DNA from: Holophagales bacterium UBA2201 | Lineage (GTDB): Bacteria; Acidobacteriota; Thermoanaerobaculia; UBA2201 | Length of the DNA stretch: 22,205 nt | Assembly: GCA_002327305.1 (NCBI GenBank) | Contig: DCUZ01000120.1 | Span: 1-22,205 of the forward strand | Direction of reading: 5' to 3' | Shown here: positions 7,379 through 13,836 of the stretch, piece by piece | Numbering within the stretch: position 1 is the first letter of the stretch | How the letters are laid out: the number at the start of each line of letters is the position of its first letter | The notes under the pieces: model-generated | The model's input: only the letters and a program-made list of their open reading frames with translations | What the model was told of the DNA's origin: nothing | Database searches by the model: none | Translations under genes and position numbers: made by a program

Positions 7379-7654
7379 ATGAAGTCATTTATGTCTACGG
7401 GCCTAAACGCATGCGCGTTGAGGCCCTCGCGGGAAGGCGGGAAGGCCGGAAGGCGGGAAGGCGGGAAGGCCGAAAACGAAGGCCCGGAGTCTTTTTTAAG
7501 GCGAAAAAAATCCAGGGCGGCGGGCCCTGGATCGTTCAGGAGGGAGGTTAAGGAGGGAGGAGGTTCGTATGAAGTCAACCTTATCTACGGGGCTCAGCGC
7601 GGAGGCGTTGAGGTCCGGGTCGGAGGGTCAACCGACCGGCTGATATTTCAATGA
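7379..7654 (+). CDS. Possible small ORF A (doubtful)
   Basis: 91 codons from an ATG placed after GGAGGGAGG. Only the first 15 residues or so (MKSFMSTGLNACALR) are of interest: they match the start of the second micro-ORF at 7569 (MKSTLSTGLSAEALR), and several base differences between the two are silent. Downstream the frame runs through five GGGAAGGC-type octads and the copy-2 unit in another frame, so the rest is probably not a real protein. It may be the remnant of a short peptide gene whose stop was lost by repeat expansion, or not coding at all. Confidence 0.25.
   Translation: MKSFMSTGLNACALRPSREGGKAGRREGGKAENEGPESFLRRKKSRAAGPGSFRREVKEGGGSYEVNLIYGAQRGGVEVRVGGSTDRLIFQ
7431..7470. repeat. 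Octad tandem repeat (GGGAAGGC)5
   Basis: Five consecutive 8-bp units, one with CGGAAGGC. Unlike the other simple repeats in this window the period is 8, not 7. Confidence 0.8.
7504..7531 (-). terminator. Intrinsic terminator of the cysteine desulfurase gene
   Basis: Stem TCCAGGGC/GCCCTGGA (7511-7518 and 7524-7531, 5-nt loop) followed on the minus strand by seven T. It lies about 125 bp beyond the stop codon of the desulfurase gene. Confidence 0.75.
7569..7643 (+). CDS. Possible micro-ORF B, 24 codons (doubtful)
   Basis: It begins with ATG after a very strong purine-rich site (GGAGGGAGGAGGTTCGT) and reads MKSTLSTGLSAEALR, then nine more residues ending QPTG. The start resembles ORF A at 7379 in both the ribosome-site region and the first 15 codons. 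No known peptide family is recognised. Alternatively this whole unit is a duplicated noncoding segment whose functional product is the minus-strand terminator hairpin. Confidence 0.3.
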   Translation: MKSTLSTGLSAEALRSGSEGQPTG

Positions 7655-7655
7655 C

Positions 7656-8810
7656 TTATTTCCCCCTGCCCGACAGTTCCTTTGCCATCGTCCCCAACTT
7701 CCTTGCGGCGAAATCGACCTCTTCCTCGGTCGTGAACCGTCCTATTCCCAGGCGGATGGAGCCATTGGCCCATTCGGGGGCCGCTCCGATCGCCTGGAGA
7801 ACCCCGCTCAAATGCCCCCCTCCCGAGTGGCACGCGCTTCCCGTGGAGGCCGCCACTTCTGGGACGCGATGGAGGAGATGGTTGGCATCCACCCCCTTGA
7901 GGGAGATGTGGAGGGTCCCGGGGAGGCGATGCTCGGGATGGCCGTTCACCTTCACCTCGTTGAATTGCTGTTGGATCCCGGTGAGGAGCCGCAGGCGCAG
8001 TTCCTGGAGACGCGGGGCCTCCTCAGGAAGCTCCACGGCGGCCACTTCCACGGCCTTGGCCAGGCCGGCTATGCCGGCGGTGTTGAGGGTTCCGGGGCGC
8101 AGGCCCAATTCCTGCCCGCCGCCATGGTGGGTGGGCTTCAATTTATGCCGCAGGACCTCGCCGCGAACGACGAGAGCGCCTATCCCCTTGGGCCCATAGA
8201 GTTTATGCGCCGTCACGGCCACCAGGTCCGCCTGGATGTCGCGCAGGGAGAACGGAACCTTGCCCAGCGACTGGGCCGCGTCGGTATGGAAAGCCACCCC
8301 CCGTTCCCGGCACAGGCGGGCGATGGGCTCGATGGGTTGCAGTGTTCCCAGCTCGTTGTTGGCGTGCATGATGGAAACCAGCACCGTGCGGGCCGTCATC
8401 GCCTTGGACACCAGGTCGGGATCCACCCGGCCGTGGCCGTCCACGGGGAGGACGGTGACGGTGAACCCCTCCCGTTCCAGTTCACGGCAGGCCTCCAGAA
8501 CGGCCGGGTGCTCGATGGCCTGGGTGATGATATGGTCCCCCTTGGAGCGCAGGCCGAGGGCCGCGCCGAAAAGGGCCAGGTTGTCGGCCTCGGTGGCGCC
8601 GGAGGTGAAGATGATGTCCTCCGGCTGGGTCCCCAGGCGAGTGGCGAGGGACTCCCTGGCGTGTGCGGCGATGGCGAGGGCCGCCTGGCCGAAGGCATGG
8701 CTGGAGGAGGCGTTGCCGAAGGTCTCCGTGAAGCAGGGGAGCATGGCCTCCAGGACCCGCGGGTCCACCGGGGTAGTGGCGTTGTAGTCGAGATAGACGG
8801 GGAGGTTCAT
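7656..8810 (-). CDS. Cysteine desulfurase / selenocysteine-lyase-like PLP enzyme (NifS/IscS family)
   Basis: 384 aa. It removes sulfur (or selenium) from cysteine (or selenocysteine) for iron-sulfur cluster or thio-cofactor assembly. Motifs: N-terminal YLDYNATTPVDP, GATEADN (71-77), PLP-stacking His101 (EHPAV), Asp177 and His175 in HTDAAQSLGK, the Schiff-base lysine K203 in TAHKLYGPKG, FGGGQE-like HHGGGQELGLRPGTLN, and active-site Cys327 in STGSACHSGG. The residue after the cysteine is His, as in selenocysteine lyases (GAACHS), whereas IscS has GSACTS. The C-terminal SIRLGIGRFTTEEEVD is IscS-like. No iscU, iscR or suf gene is near. A TATCAT box ends 7 bases before the ATG and no Shine-Dalgarno site is visible. 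The family is certain; the preferred substrate is not. Confidence 0.93.
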   Translation of the reverse strand: MNLPVYLDYNATTPVDPRVLEAMLPCFTETFGNASSSHAFGQAALAIAAHARESLATRLGTQPEDIIFTSGATEADNLALFGAALGLRSKGDHIITQAIEHPAVLEACRELEREGFTVTVLPVDGHGRVDPDLVSKAMTARTVLVSIMHANNELGTLQPIEPIARLCRERGVAFHTDAAQSLGKVPFSLRDIQADLVAVTAHKLYGPKGIGALVVRGEVLRHKLKPTHHGGGQELGLRPGTLNTAGIAGLAKAVEVAAVELPEEAPRLQELRLRLLTGIQQQFNEVKVNGHPEHRLPGTLHISLKGVDANHLLHRVPEVAASTGSACHSGGGHLSGVLQAIGAAPEWANGSIRLGIGRFTTEEEVDFAARKLGTMAKELSGRGK

Positions 8811-8817
8811 GACTCAA

Positions 8818-8823
8818 ATGATA
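8818..8823 (-). promoter_or_regulatory. -10-like box before the cysteine desulfurase
   Basis: TATCAT on the minus strand ends 7 bases before the ATG, which would give a leaderless or nearly leaderless mRNA. No clear -35 is seen; heptads begin 28 bp upstream of this box. Confidence 0.4.
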
Positions 8824-8851
8824 GCAGAGAAGCCGAGAGCAAAAGAGAAAA

Positions 8852-8872
8852 ACGTAAATGGTAAAGGGTAAA
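8852..8872. repeat. Heptad array, (N)NGTAAA type
   Basis: ACGTAAA, TGGTAAA and GGGTAAA in exact 7-bp register: the complement of the array at 1147-1167. Confidence 0.7.
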
Positions 8873-8874
8873 GG

Positions 8875-8924
8875 GGGCCCGCCCATCCAATAAATCGTAG
8901 GGGCGCCGCATGCTGCGCCCGACC
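8875..8924 (+). repeat. Modular hairpin repeat, GCGC-stem variant (copy 5)
   Basis: Constant block CCCGCCCATCCAATAAAT, then GTAGGGG and a hairpin at 8900-8920 (GGGGCGC...GCGCCC). It carries a heptad array on each side and, with the direct copy at 9591-9639, brackets the gene at 9040-9474. Confidence 0.85.
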
Positions 8925-8959
8925 ATTGCAAAATGAAAATTGCAAATTGCAAAATTGAA
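8925..8959. repeat. Heptad array, ATTGCAA type
   Basis: Five units starting at 8925, 8932, 8939, 8946 and 8953 (ATTGCAA, AATGAAA, ATTGCAA, ATTGCAA, AATTGAA). It corresponds to the array at 970-1000 on the other strand. Confidence 0.8.
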
Positions 8960-9039
8960 AACCAGGCAAGCTGTACAAAGCCCCATTTTGCAGCATGATG
9001 GCTGCAAACTGTGGTGTCGTCCGGAAAAGAACAAGCTTG

Positions 9040-9474
9040 TTAAAACAGAACGATGGAGCCGTGTTGCTTGAAGATGATCTCTTGACCTCGTGTGATCTGG
9101 GTGGAAAGGGAGAAGTGTTTCCCGTCTTGATCAAGATCGATCATCATGAATATATCCATCGCAGAATCCGGATTTTTGGGATCCTGCACCGCTCCAGTAC
9201 GGATTTGTGCCCCACCGGTGCCCTTTTCAAAATTGATCTTCGGTTCGGAAAGAACACTTTCCGTTGCAAGATCTACAATCTTTGCGGTGAATGCAAATGT
9301 ACCCGCGTTCGATGGAATTGGCATGCAACTCCATTCAATGGAAAACCGTCCGGAAGATACTGACGACTTGTCTGAAATCGTCATTTTATCCACTGTCACT
9401 TTCTCGTCGCCGGCTATAACGAGGTTGGCTACAAGTAGAAGCACAAGAACTGAAGCCCGCAAAATGGTTTTCAT
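9040..9474 (-). CDS. Small exported protein of unknown function (paralogue 2)
   Basis: 144 aa with an N-terminal signal peptide (MKTILRASVLVLLLVANLVIA, likely cut after VIA) and a small, probably beta-rich mature domain. It shares segments with the product of 3699-4178: a FEK motif followed by a glycine turn, and a closing TRGQEIIFKQ strand. No family recognised. The start is supported by CAAAGGAG on the minus strand (around 9489-9482) at normal spacing. Upstream is TGCGCTATAAT (9520-9510), identical to the 11-mer before paralogue 1. The gene is AT-rich compared with argS and the desulfurase and lies between two directly repeated hairpin elements (8875-8924, 9591-9639). Probably periplasmic; possibly part of an acquired cassette. 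Confidence 0.8.
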   Translation of the reverse strand: MKTILRASVLVLLLVANLVIAGDEKVTVDKMTISDKSSVSSGRFSIEWSCMPIPSNAGTFAFTAKIVDLATESVLSEPKINFEKGTGGAQIRTGAVQDPKNPDSAMDIFMMIDLDQDGKHFSLSTQITRGQEIIFKQHGSIVLF

Positions 9475-9509
9475 TCTTGATCTCCTTTGCGAAGGTAATT
9501 GCGTTTAGC

Positions 9510-9520
9510 ATTATAGCGCA
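9510..9520 (-). promoter_or_regulatory. -10 box of small exported protein 2
   Basis: On the minus strand TGCGCTATAAT, the same 11-mer as at 3670-3680 (+). The -35 position falls in a heptad array (9521-9548) and has no recognisable hexamer. Confidence 0.55.
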
Positions 9521-9548
9521 GCTCGTAGCTGGTAGATGGCAGATGGGG
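9521..9548. repeat. Heptad array, GCTNGTA/GATGGCA type
   Basis: GCTCGTA, GCTGGTA, GATGGCA and GATGGGG in 7-bp register. The array at 11938-11965 ends with the same last two units. Confidence 0.65.
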
Positions 9549-9590
9549 AGCCGTCCACCCAAAGCAATGTAGTCCGGAGTTAGGGGTTCA

Positions 9591-9639
9591 GGCCCGCCCA
9601 TCCAATAGAACGTAGGGGCGCCGCATGCTGCGCCCGACC
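9591..9639 (+). repeat. Modular hairpin repeat, GCGC-stem variant (copy 6)
   Basis: TTCAGGCCCGCCCATCCAAT, then GTAGGGG and the GCGC-stem hairpin, ending 32 bp before the argS stop codon. The flank TTAGGGGTTCAGGCCCG is shared with 1044-1064 on the other strand. Confidence 0.85.
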
Positions 9640-9670
9640 AGCTTCCGTCTTCCGGGCGGTCGGTGGCCGC

Positions 9671-11608
9671 CTACATCCGCTCCGGCACCGGCAGTCCCAG
9701 CAGGGCGAACCCGGCGCGCATCGTGTCGATGAACTTCAGGAGACAGAACAGGCGGAGGCGGTAGAGGGCCTCGTCCTTTTCCGGCAGGAGCGGATGGTGA
9801 TGGTAGAAGGCGTGGAACGCGGTGGCGATATCCAATAAGTAGTAGGCAAAGGTGGAGGGGTCGAGGCCCGTGATGGCCTTGGCCACTTGCGAGTCCAGGT
9901 CCTCGAGCTTCATCAGGAAGCCCCACAGGTCGTCGGGGACCGGGAAGGGAAGGGTTTCCAATGCGCCGGGAGGCACGGCCGTCTCGCGCCCCGCCTCGCC
10001 CAACTTGCGCAGGATGGCGAAGGCGCGGACGAGGGAGTACTGGAGGTAGGGGCCCGAGTCGCCCTCGAAATTGAGCGCTTCGTCCATGTCGAAGGCGATC
10101 ACCTTCTCCTTGCCGAACTTGAGCATGAAGAATTTCAGCGCCCCGCCGGCGATCTCCCGGGCGAGCGTCTTCTTGTCAGATTCCGGCAAGTCGGCGTGGC
10201 GCGATTCCACCTCTTTGCCGGCGGCGGCCTCGAGGGCGTCGAGGAGGTCGTCGGCCTTCACGCCAATCCCCTTGCGCCCGGACATCGCCACGGCGCCCCC
10301 CCCGCCGGCGCCCAGGGCCTGGGCGAGCTTCTCGGAAAGGGAAACCATCTCGTAGGCGAAGTGGACCGAAGCCGCCGACTGATCCCTGAAGCCACAGATG
10401 GCCAGGGCCTCCTTCACCACCTCCTGCAAATACGACTGCCGCACGTCGATGACGTTGTAGACCACCGAAGCCCCGCCGAAGGGCGGAGCTTCACCCTCAC
10501 CGGGGGGAGGTGCGGTCTCCCAAACTATCGTCCCGTCGGCGTAGCGGTGGAAGGAACGGTAGGCGAAGTCGGTCCCCAGCAGGCCGAACTTCCACATCTG
10601 GTAGGCGATGTCCTTGCCGGTGTAGGTGACGGTGCCGTTGGAGCGGACCAGGATCTTGTCGGGGTCCTGCATCTTCTTGAAAGCGGGGGAGTCCTTGAGG
10701 GCCAGGACCCAGCAGCCGGCCGTCTTGCCCTCGGTGGCCAGGGTGACGGCGCCGCGCTCCTTGAGGAGGGCGAAGGCCTTCTCCCACAGCTTGTAGGAGA
10801 GCACCTCGCTCTCCTTGGGGAGGAGGTCGTAGCGGATGCCCAGGCGCTCCATCGTGGCGAGGTGGCACCGCACCATGGCGGGGGCCACGGCCGCGGCGAG
10901 GGTCGCCTCGGGATCGATCGCCTCCTCGATGTGCTTGAGGGTCTTCTGCCGCAGGTCGAGGCGGGACTTGTCCTCCTCGTAGAAGCCGGCGGTGCGGGCA
11001 TAGAGGTCCCAGGTGAAGAAGTCGAGCTTGGGATGCGCCGCGACGATCTCTGCCCAGGGCCGCTTGTCCAAATGGAGGAGCCCCACCACCACGTCGGCCA
11101 CCTGCACGCCGGTGTTGTCAATGTAGTTCTGCGCCTCCACTGTGAACCCCTGGCGGCGCAGGAGGCGGACCAGCGCGTCGCCCAGGACGGCGTTGCGCAG
11201 GTGGCCGATGTGGGCCGCCTTGTTGGGGTTGATGTTGGTATGCTCGACGATGGCCTTGCGGCCGGGGGCCGTAGCTCGTAGCTCGTAGCCCGTAGTTCGT
11301 AGCCCGGAAGAGGCAAGATGGTGGAGATAATCCTTCCGATCAAGGTAGACGTTGAGAAACCCGGGCGGGGCCGGGACGGCCCGGGCCACGCCGGGGTGCC
11401 CTTCGACGGCGGCGGCCGCCTCGGCCGCGATCTCCATCGGCGGACGCTTGAGGCGTCCGGCCAGCTTCAGCGGGAAGGAAAAGGCCAGGTCCCCCTTGTC
11501 CACCGAGGGGGTGGAGGCGGCGAAGACCGCCACATCGAACCCGAAGGCCCCCTGGGCCCACGCCTTCAGGCGTTGTTCGAGGCCGCGGGCGATATCATCC
11601 TTCCACAC
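9671..11608 (-). CDS. argS: Arginyl-tRNA synthetase
   Basis: 645 aa. Charges tRNA-Arg with arginine; cytosolic, essential. Domains in order: N-terminal additional domain (to about 95), class I catalytic domain with the HIGH motif as HIGH (133-136, in NPNKAAHIGHLRNA), the block VTYTGKDIAYQMWKFG and NVIDVRQSYLQ, a KMSKS-equivalent loop MSGRKG, and the DALR anticodon-binding domain ending in LLGLPVPERM, typical for ArgRS. The GTG at 11608 overlaps the end of the metallochaperone gene by 14 bp, indicating coupling. Odd: residues about 102-112 (GLRTTGYELRAT) are encoded by five intergenic-type heptads (11271-11305), located in the linker between the N-terminal and catalytic domains. The frame is intact and all motifs are present, so the enzyme is probably functional. 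Confidence 0.96.
   Translation of the reverse strand: MWKDDIARGLEQRLKAWAQGAFGFDVAVFAASTPSVDKGDLAFSFPLKLAGRLKRPPMEIAAEAAAAVEGHPGVARAVPAPPGFLNVYLDRKDYLHHLASSGLRTTGYELRATAPGRKAIVEHTNINPNKAAHIGHLRNAVLGDALVRLLRRQGFTVEAQNYIDNTGVQVADVVVGLLHLDKRPWAEIVAAHPKLDFFTWDLYARTAGFYEEDKSRLDLRQKTLKHIEEAIDPEATLAAAVAPAMVRCHLATMERLGIRYDLLPKESEVLSYKLWEKAFALLKERGAVTLATEGKTAGCWVLALKDSPAFKKMQDPDKILVRSNGTVTYTGKDIAYQMWKFGLLGTDFAYRSFHRYADGTIVWETAPPPGEGEAPPFGGASVVYNVIDVRQSYLQEVVKEALAICGFRDQSAASVHFAYEMVSLSEKLAQALGAGGGGAVAMSGRKGIGVKADDLLDALEAAAGKEVESRHADLPESDKKTLAREIAGGALKFFMLKFGKEKVIAFDMDEALNFEGDSGPYLQYSLVRAFAILRKLGEAGRETAVPPGALETLPFPVPDDLWGFLMKLEDLDSQVAKAITGLDPSTFAYYLLDIATAFHAFYHHHPLLPEKDEALYRLRLFCLLKFIDTMRAGFALLGLPVPERM
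11271..11305 (-). repeat. Heptad array inside argS
   Basis: Five plus-strand units GTAGCTC, GTAGCTC, GTAGCCC, GTAGTTC and GTAGCCC in exact register, of the same type as the intergenic array at 4265-4298. Read on the minus strand they are part of the argS coding sequence. Confidence 0.85.
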
Positions 11609-11798
11609 GGTAGCCCAGCTCCTCCACGGCGGCGGCGACGGCGGCGCGGTCCAGCCCCTGGCCCTGCACGGTCAGCGTCCCCGCGTTCAGGTCCACGACG
11701 GCGGAATTGACGCCCGGGACGGTTTTGGCCGCCTGCTCCACCGCCATCTTGCAGTGATGGCACGACATTCCGGTGATCTTCAACACGAGTCCGGTCAT
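11595..11798 (-). CDS. Heavy-metal-associated (HMA) domain protein, CopZ-like
   Basis: 67 aa, the full length of a single HMA domain. The metal-binding motif is MSCHHC (11-16, GMTCxxC pattern), followed by the usual helix (AVEQAAKTVPGVNSAVVDL) and the closing VAAAVEELGYRV. Such proteins bind Cu(I) or a similar soft metal and hand it to P-type ATPases; no ATPase or copper regulator is visible here. It is instead the first gene of a pair with argS, which it overlaps by 14 bp, an unusual partner. TAGGAT (11813-11808) with a weak GTGACC 18 bp upstream would give a transcript starting almost at the ATG. The binding motif is intact; metal specificity is unknown. Confidence 0.9.
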   Translation of the reverse strand: MTGLVLKITGMSCHHCKMAVEQAAKTVPGVNSAVVDLNAGTLTVQGQGLDRAAVAAAVEELGYRVEG

Positions 11799-11807
11799 AA
11801 GGTCAAT

Positions 11808-11837
11808 ATCCTACACCATTCCAATCATCAGGGTCAC
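11808..11837 (-). promoter_or_regulatory. Possible promoter of the HMA-argS pair
   Basis: On the minus strand GTGACC (11837-11832), 18 bp, TAGGAT (11813-11808), ending 9 bases before the ATG at 11798. Moderate match only. Confidence 0.4.
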
Positions 11838-11937
11838 GCTGGATCGGTTTCCAACGCCTGTTGTCTTCGGTCTGCGGACTACGGGAGAAGTCCTTCGTTA
11901 AGGAATTCGGATTTCAGGCCCGGCCCGGCAATTGGCG

Positions 11938-11965
11938 GTTCGTAGATGGTAGATGGCAGATGGGG
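11938..11965. repeat. Heptad array, GATGGTA/GATGGCA type
   Basis: GTTCGTA, GATGGTA, GATGGCA and GATGGGG, running straight into the constant block of the next hairpin element. Confidence 0.7.
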
Positions 11966-12034
11966 GCCCGCCCACCCACCCAATAAATGGTAGGGGAGGG
12001 TTGCATTCGTCTTGTACCCCCGGCAGACCCTCCC
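11963..12034 (+). repeat. Modular hairpin repeat, long-loop variant (copy 7)
   Basis: Constant block CCCACCCACCCAATAAAT, GTAGGGG, then stem GGGAGGGT (11994-12001) with ACCCTCCC (12027-12034). The 25-nt loop includes TCGTCTTGTACCCCCGG. It joins the same constant block as the GCGC variant to a different hairpin. Confidence 0.85.
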
Positions 12035-12118
12035 GGGCCGTTGGAAGTTCAGGCCCGTCCCCTGGGGATCTGTCCCCGGCTGTGGCCTGCGGTCTTCCGT
12101 CTCCCGGTGGATCGGAGG

Positions 12119-12124
12119 TAGAAT
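12119..12124 (+). promoter_or_regulatory. -10-like box before the YjdF-family gene
   Basis: TAGAAT ends 6 bases before the ATG at 12131, the same spacing as at 14167 and 18154. GGAGGT (12115-12120 region) overlaps it, so either this is the -10 of a leaderless mRNA or GGAGGT is a distant Shine-Dalgarno site; both cannot apply. Confidence 0.4.
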
Positions 12125-12130
12125 AGGTCC

Positions 12131-12730
12131 ATGAAAGAGCGCTTCCCCCTGCTCCTCTTCGCCGCCTACCTGATGCTGTTCGCCGTCTGCGCCGTCCACC
12201 CCTACGACCGTCAGACCTGGATCTCCGAGAACATCCCCATCGTCCTGATCGTGGGGGTGCTGGCGGTCCTGTACCGGAAGTTCCGGTTCAGCAACACCGC
12301 CTACGCCCTCATGGCCGTCCTGGTCTTTCTGCACACCATCGGGGGGCATTACACCTTCGAGCGGGTCCCCTTCGGATTCGTCACCGACCTCTTCGGCTTC
12401 GCCCGCAACCACTACGACCGGATCGCCCACTTCTCCGTGGGGTTCTACGCCTACGCCATCGCCGAGCTGTCCCTTCGCCGCCGCCTCGTCCGCTCCCCCT
12501 GGGTCCTGGCCCTCTTTCCCGTCTTCGCCATCTTCACCGTGGCCGCCGGGTACGAAATCATCGAGTGGTGGTACGCCGCGAGCGCCGACCCCGCCGCCGG
12601 CGCCGCCTTCCTCGGCTCCCAGGGCGACCCCTGGGACGCCCAGAAGGACATGCTGGCCGACGGGTTGGGGGCCATCGCGGCGACGGGGCTGTTCTTTTGG
12701 ATCAACAGGAAGGATTTAAGGGAGCTGTAG
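12131..12730 (+). CDS. YjdF/DUF2238-family inner membrane protein
   Basis: 199 aa with five or so hydrophobic helices. It matches the DUF2238 (YjdF) family by length and by the central block HTIGGHYTFERVPFGF, then RNHYDRIAHFSVGFYAYAI, the EIIEWW motif in the fifth segment, and the closing QGDPWDAQKDMLADGLGA. Acidic and histidine residues in or near the helices (HYD, H, EIIEW, D) are conserved in the family, but no function has been demonstrated to my knowledge. It is a single gene, convergent with rlmN. Confidence 0.88.
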   Translation: MKERFPLLLFAAYLMLFAVCAVHPYDRQTWISENIPIVLIVGVLAVLYRKFRFSNTAYALMAVLVFLHTIGGHYTFERVPFGFVTDLFGFARNHYDRIAHFSVGFYAYAIAELSLRRRLVRSPWVLALFPVFAIFTVAAGYEIIEWWYAASADPAAGAAFLGSQGDPWDAQKDMLADGLGAIAATGLFFWINRKDLREL

Positions 12731-12792
12731 CAAAACAGCGAAGGGCCCGTTCCGGTCCCCATGGGCCGGGATGGGGAGAACAGAGGTCCGGC

Positions 12793-12810
12793 GTCCCGAC
12801 CGGTCGGGAC
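12793..12810. repeat. 18-bp perfect palindrome between convergent genes
   Basis: GTCCCGACCGGTCGGGAC immediately precedes the rlmN stop codon (minus strand TGA, 12813-12811). It can fold as a 7-bp stem with a CCGG loop and may act in termination in either direction, but there is no T-run. Confidence 0.5.
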
Positions 12811-13836
12811 TCAGGGCGGCCCGAGGCCCTCCCCCGCGAGCTGGCCGCACGCGGCGCGGATGTCGCGCCCCAGGGACCGCCGCACGGTCACCGTGATTTC
12901 CCGGCGGGCCAGCATCCGCCCCACCGCGTCCACCCGCGCCTCCTCCGGCTCTTCGTACGGCAGGTCCGGCACGGCGTTATACGGGATGAGGTTGACCTTG
13001 AAGACGCGCCGGTGGGGCTTGAGGAGGTCGAACAGCGCCCCAAGTTCGGCGTCGGTGTCGTTGACCCCTTTGATGAGGACATATTCAAGTGTGATGCGCT
13101 CCCCCGGCTTCCGAGGATAGGCCAGCATGGCTTCGAACAATTCCCGCATCGTGTAGGTGTGGACGGGCATGAGGGCCCGGCGGGTGGCATCGGTCCCCGC
13201 GTTCAGGGAGAGGGCCAGGCGGGGGAGGGGGCGGACCCTGCCGAGGGCGGCGATCCCCTTGAGGACGCCCGCCGTGGAGACGGTGACGCGCTTCGGGGAG
13301 ACGGTCTCGTACAGGAACGGCAGGGCCGCGGCGAGGTGCTCGACATTGAGCAGGGGCTCCCCCATCCCCATGAAGACGACATTGACCCGTTCCCCCGCCA
13401 TCCCCCTGACGAGGGAAAGGAACTGTCCCACCAGCTCATCCGGCGTGAGGTTGCGGCCGGGCCGGCGGCCGGTCAGACAGAAGGCGCACCCGAGGGGGCA
13501 CCCGGTCTGCGTGGAGAGGCACAGGGTGGTGCGGTCCTCGTGCGCCATGAAGACCGCCTCGGCCGATTCGCCGTCGGCGAACCGGAAGAGGAACTTGCGC
13601 GAAGGATCCCGCCGGCTCGCCTCCACCCGCACCTGTTGGGGCAGGAGCGGATGGTACCGCTCCTTGAAAAGGGCCCGCGCCGGTTTCGAAAGATCGGTCA
13701 TCGCGTCGAAGTCCGTCTCGTAGCGCTGGTAGAACCAGCGCCACAGCTGTTTCGCGCGGAAGGGCTTCTCCCCGAGCGCCACGACGGAGCGCGCGAGGTC
13801 GGCCGGAGGAAGGGCGAGGAGCGTGGATCTTTTCAT
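12811..13836 (-). CDS. rlmN: 23S rRNA (adenine-2503-C2)-methyltransferase
   Basis: 341 aa, normal for RlmN. A radical SAM enzyme that methylates A2503 of 23S rRNA and A37 of some tRNAs; cytosolic. It has the cluster motif CPLGCAFC (C113, C117, C120), the upstream cysteine C106 in LCLSTQTGC, GMGEPLLN, SLNAGTD, the conserved LIPYN stretch and the C-terminal cysteine C330 in AACGQLAGE, which carries the transferred methyl. The ATG at 13836 starts MKRSTLLALPP, where RlmN homology begins. The frame stays open to 14016, but those 60 residues are low-complexity and Arg/Pro-rich. No Shine-Dalgarno site is visible. A short upstream frame (13833-14075, -) ends with ATGA overlap on this start, but its peptide is unconvincing. 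Confidence 0.95.
   Translation of the reverse strand: MKRSTLLALPPADLARSVVALGEKPFRAKQLWRWFYQRYETDFDAMTDLSKPARALFKERYHPLLPQQVRVEASRRDPSRKFLFRFADGESAEAVFMAHEDRTTLCLSTQTGCPLGCAFCLTGRRPGRNLTPDELVGQFLSLVRGMAGERVNVVFMGMGEPLLNVEHLAAALPFLYETVSPKRVTVSTAGVLKGIAALGRVRPLPRLALSLNAGTDATRRALMPVHTYTMRELFEAMLAYPRKPGERITLEYVLIKGVNDTDAELGALFDLLKPHRRVFKVNLIPYNAVPDLPYEEPEEARVDAVGRMLARREITVTVRRSLGRDIRAACGQLAGEGLGPP

Larger units (their letters stand above)
7137..7655. other. 519-bp repeat-rich gap containing a duplicated unit
   Basis: The gap holds the tandem GTAGGGCCGACT hairpins, then two related units (about 7321-7434 and 7504-7622). Each has an A-run, a GATCCAGGG-type hairpin, an AGGAGGGAGG purine tract and GTATGAAGTCA. 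Octad repeats separate them. No larger gene is convincing. Confidence 0.6.
11799..12130. other. 332-bp gap between divergent HMA and YjdF genes
   Basis: The gap contains the HMA promoter candidate, a heptad array (11938-11965), a long-loop hairpin element (11963-12034) and the TAGAAT box before 12131. TTCAGGCCCG occurs twice (11914 and 12049 region), a piece of the element's constant block. No gene seen. Confidence 0.6.

Noticed and set aside
10467..10513. Possible palindromic element inserted in argS (encoding APPPGEGEAPPFGGAS)
   Set aside because: Homologous ArgRS have a similar PPFG-A segment before VINVIDVRQ, so this looks like native sequence despite a 5+5 bp hairpin.
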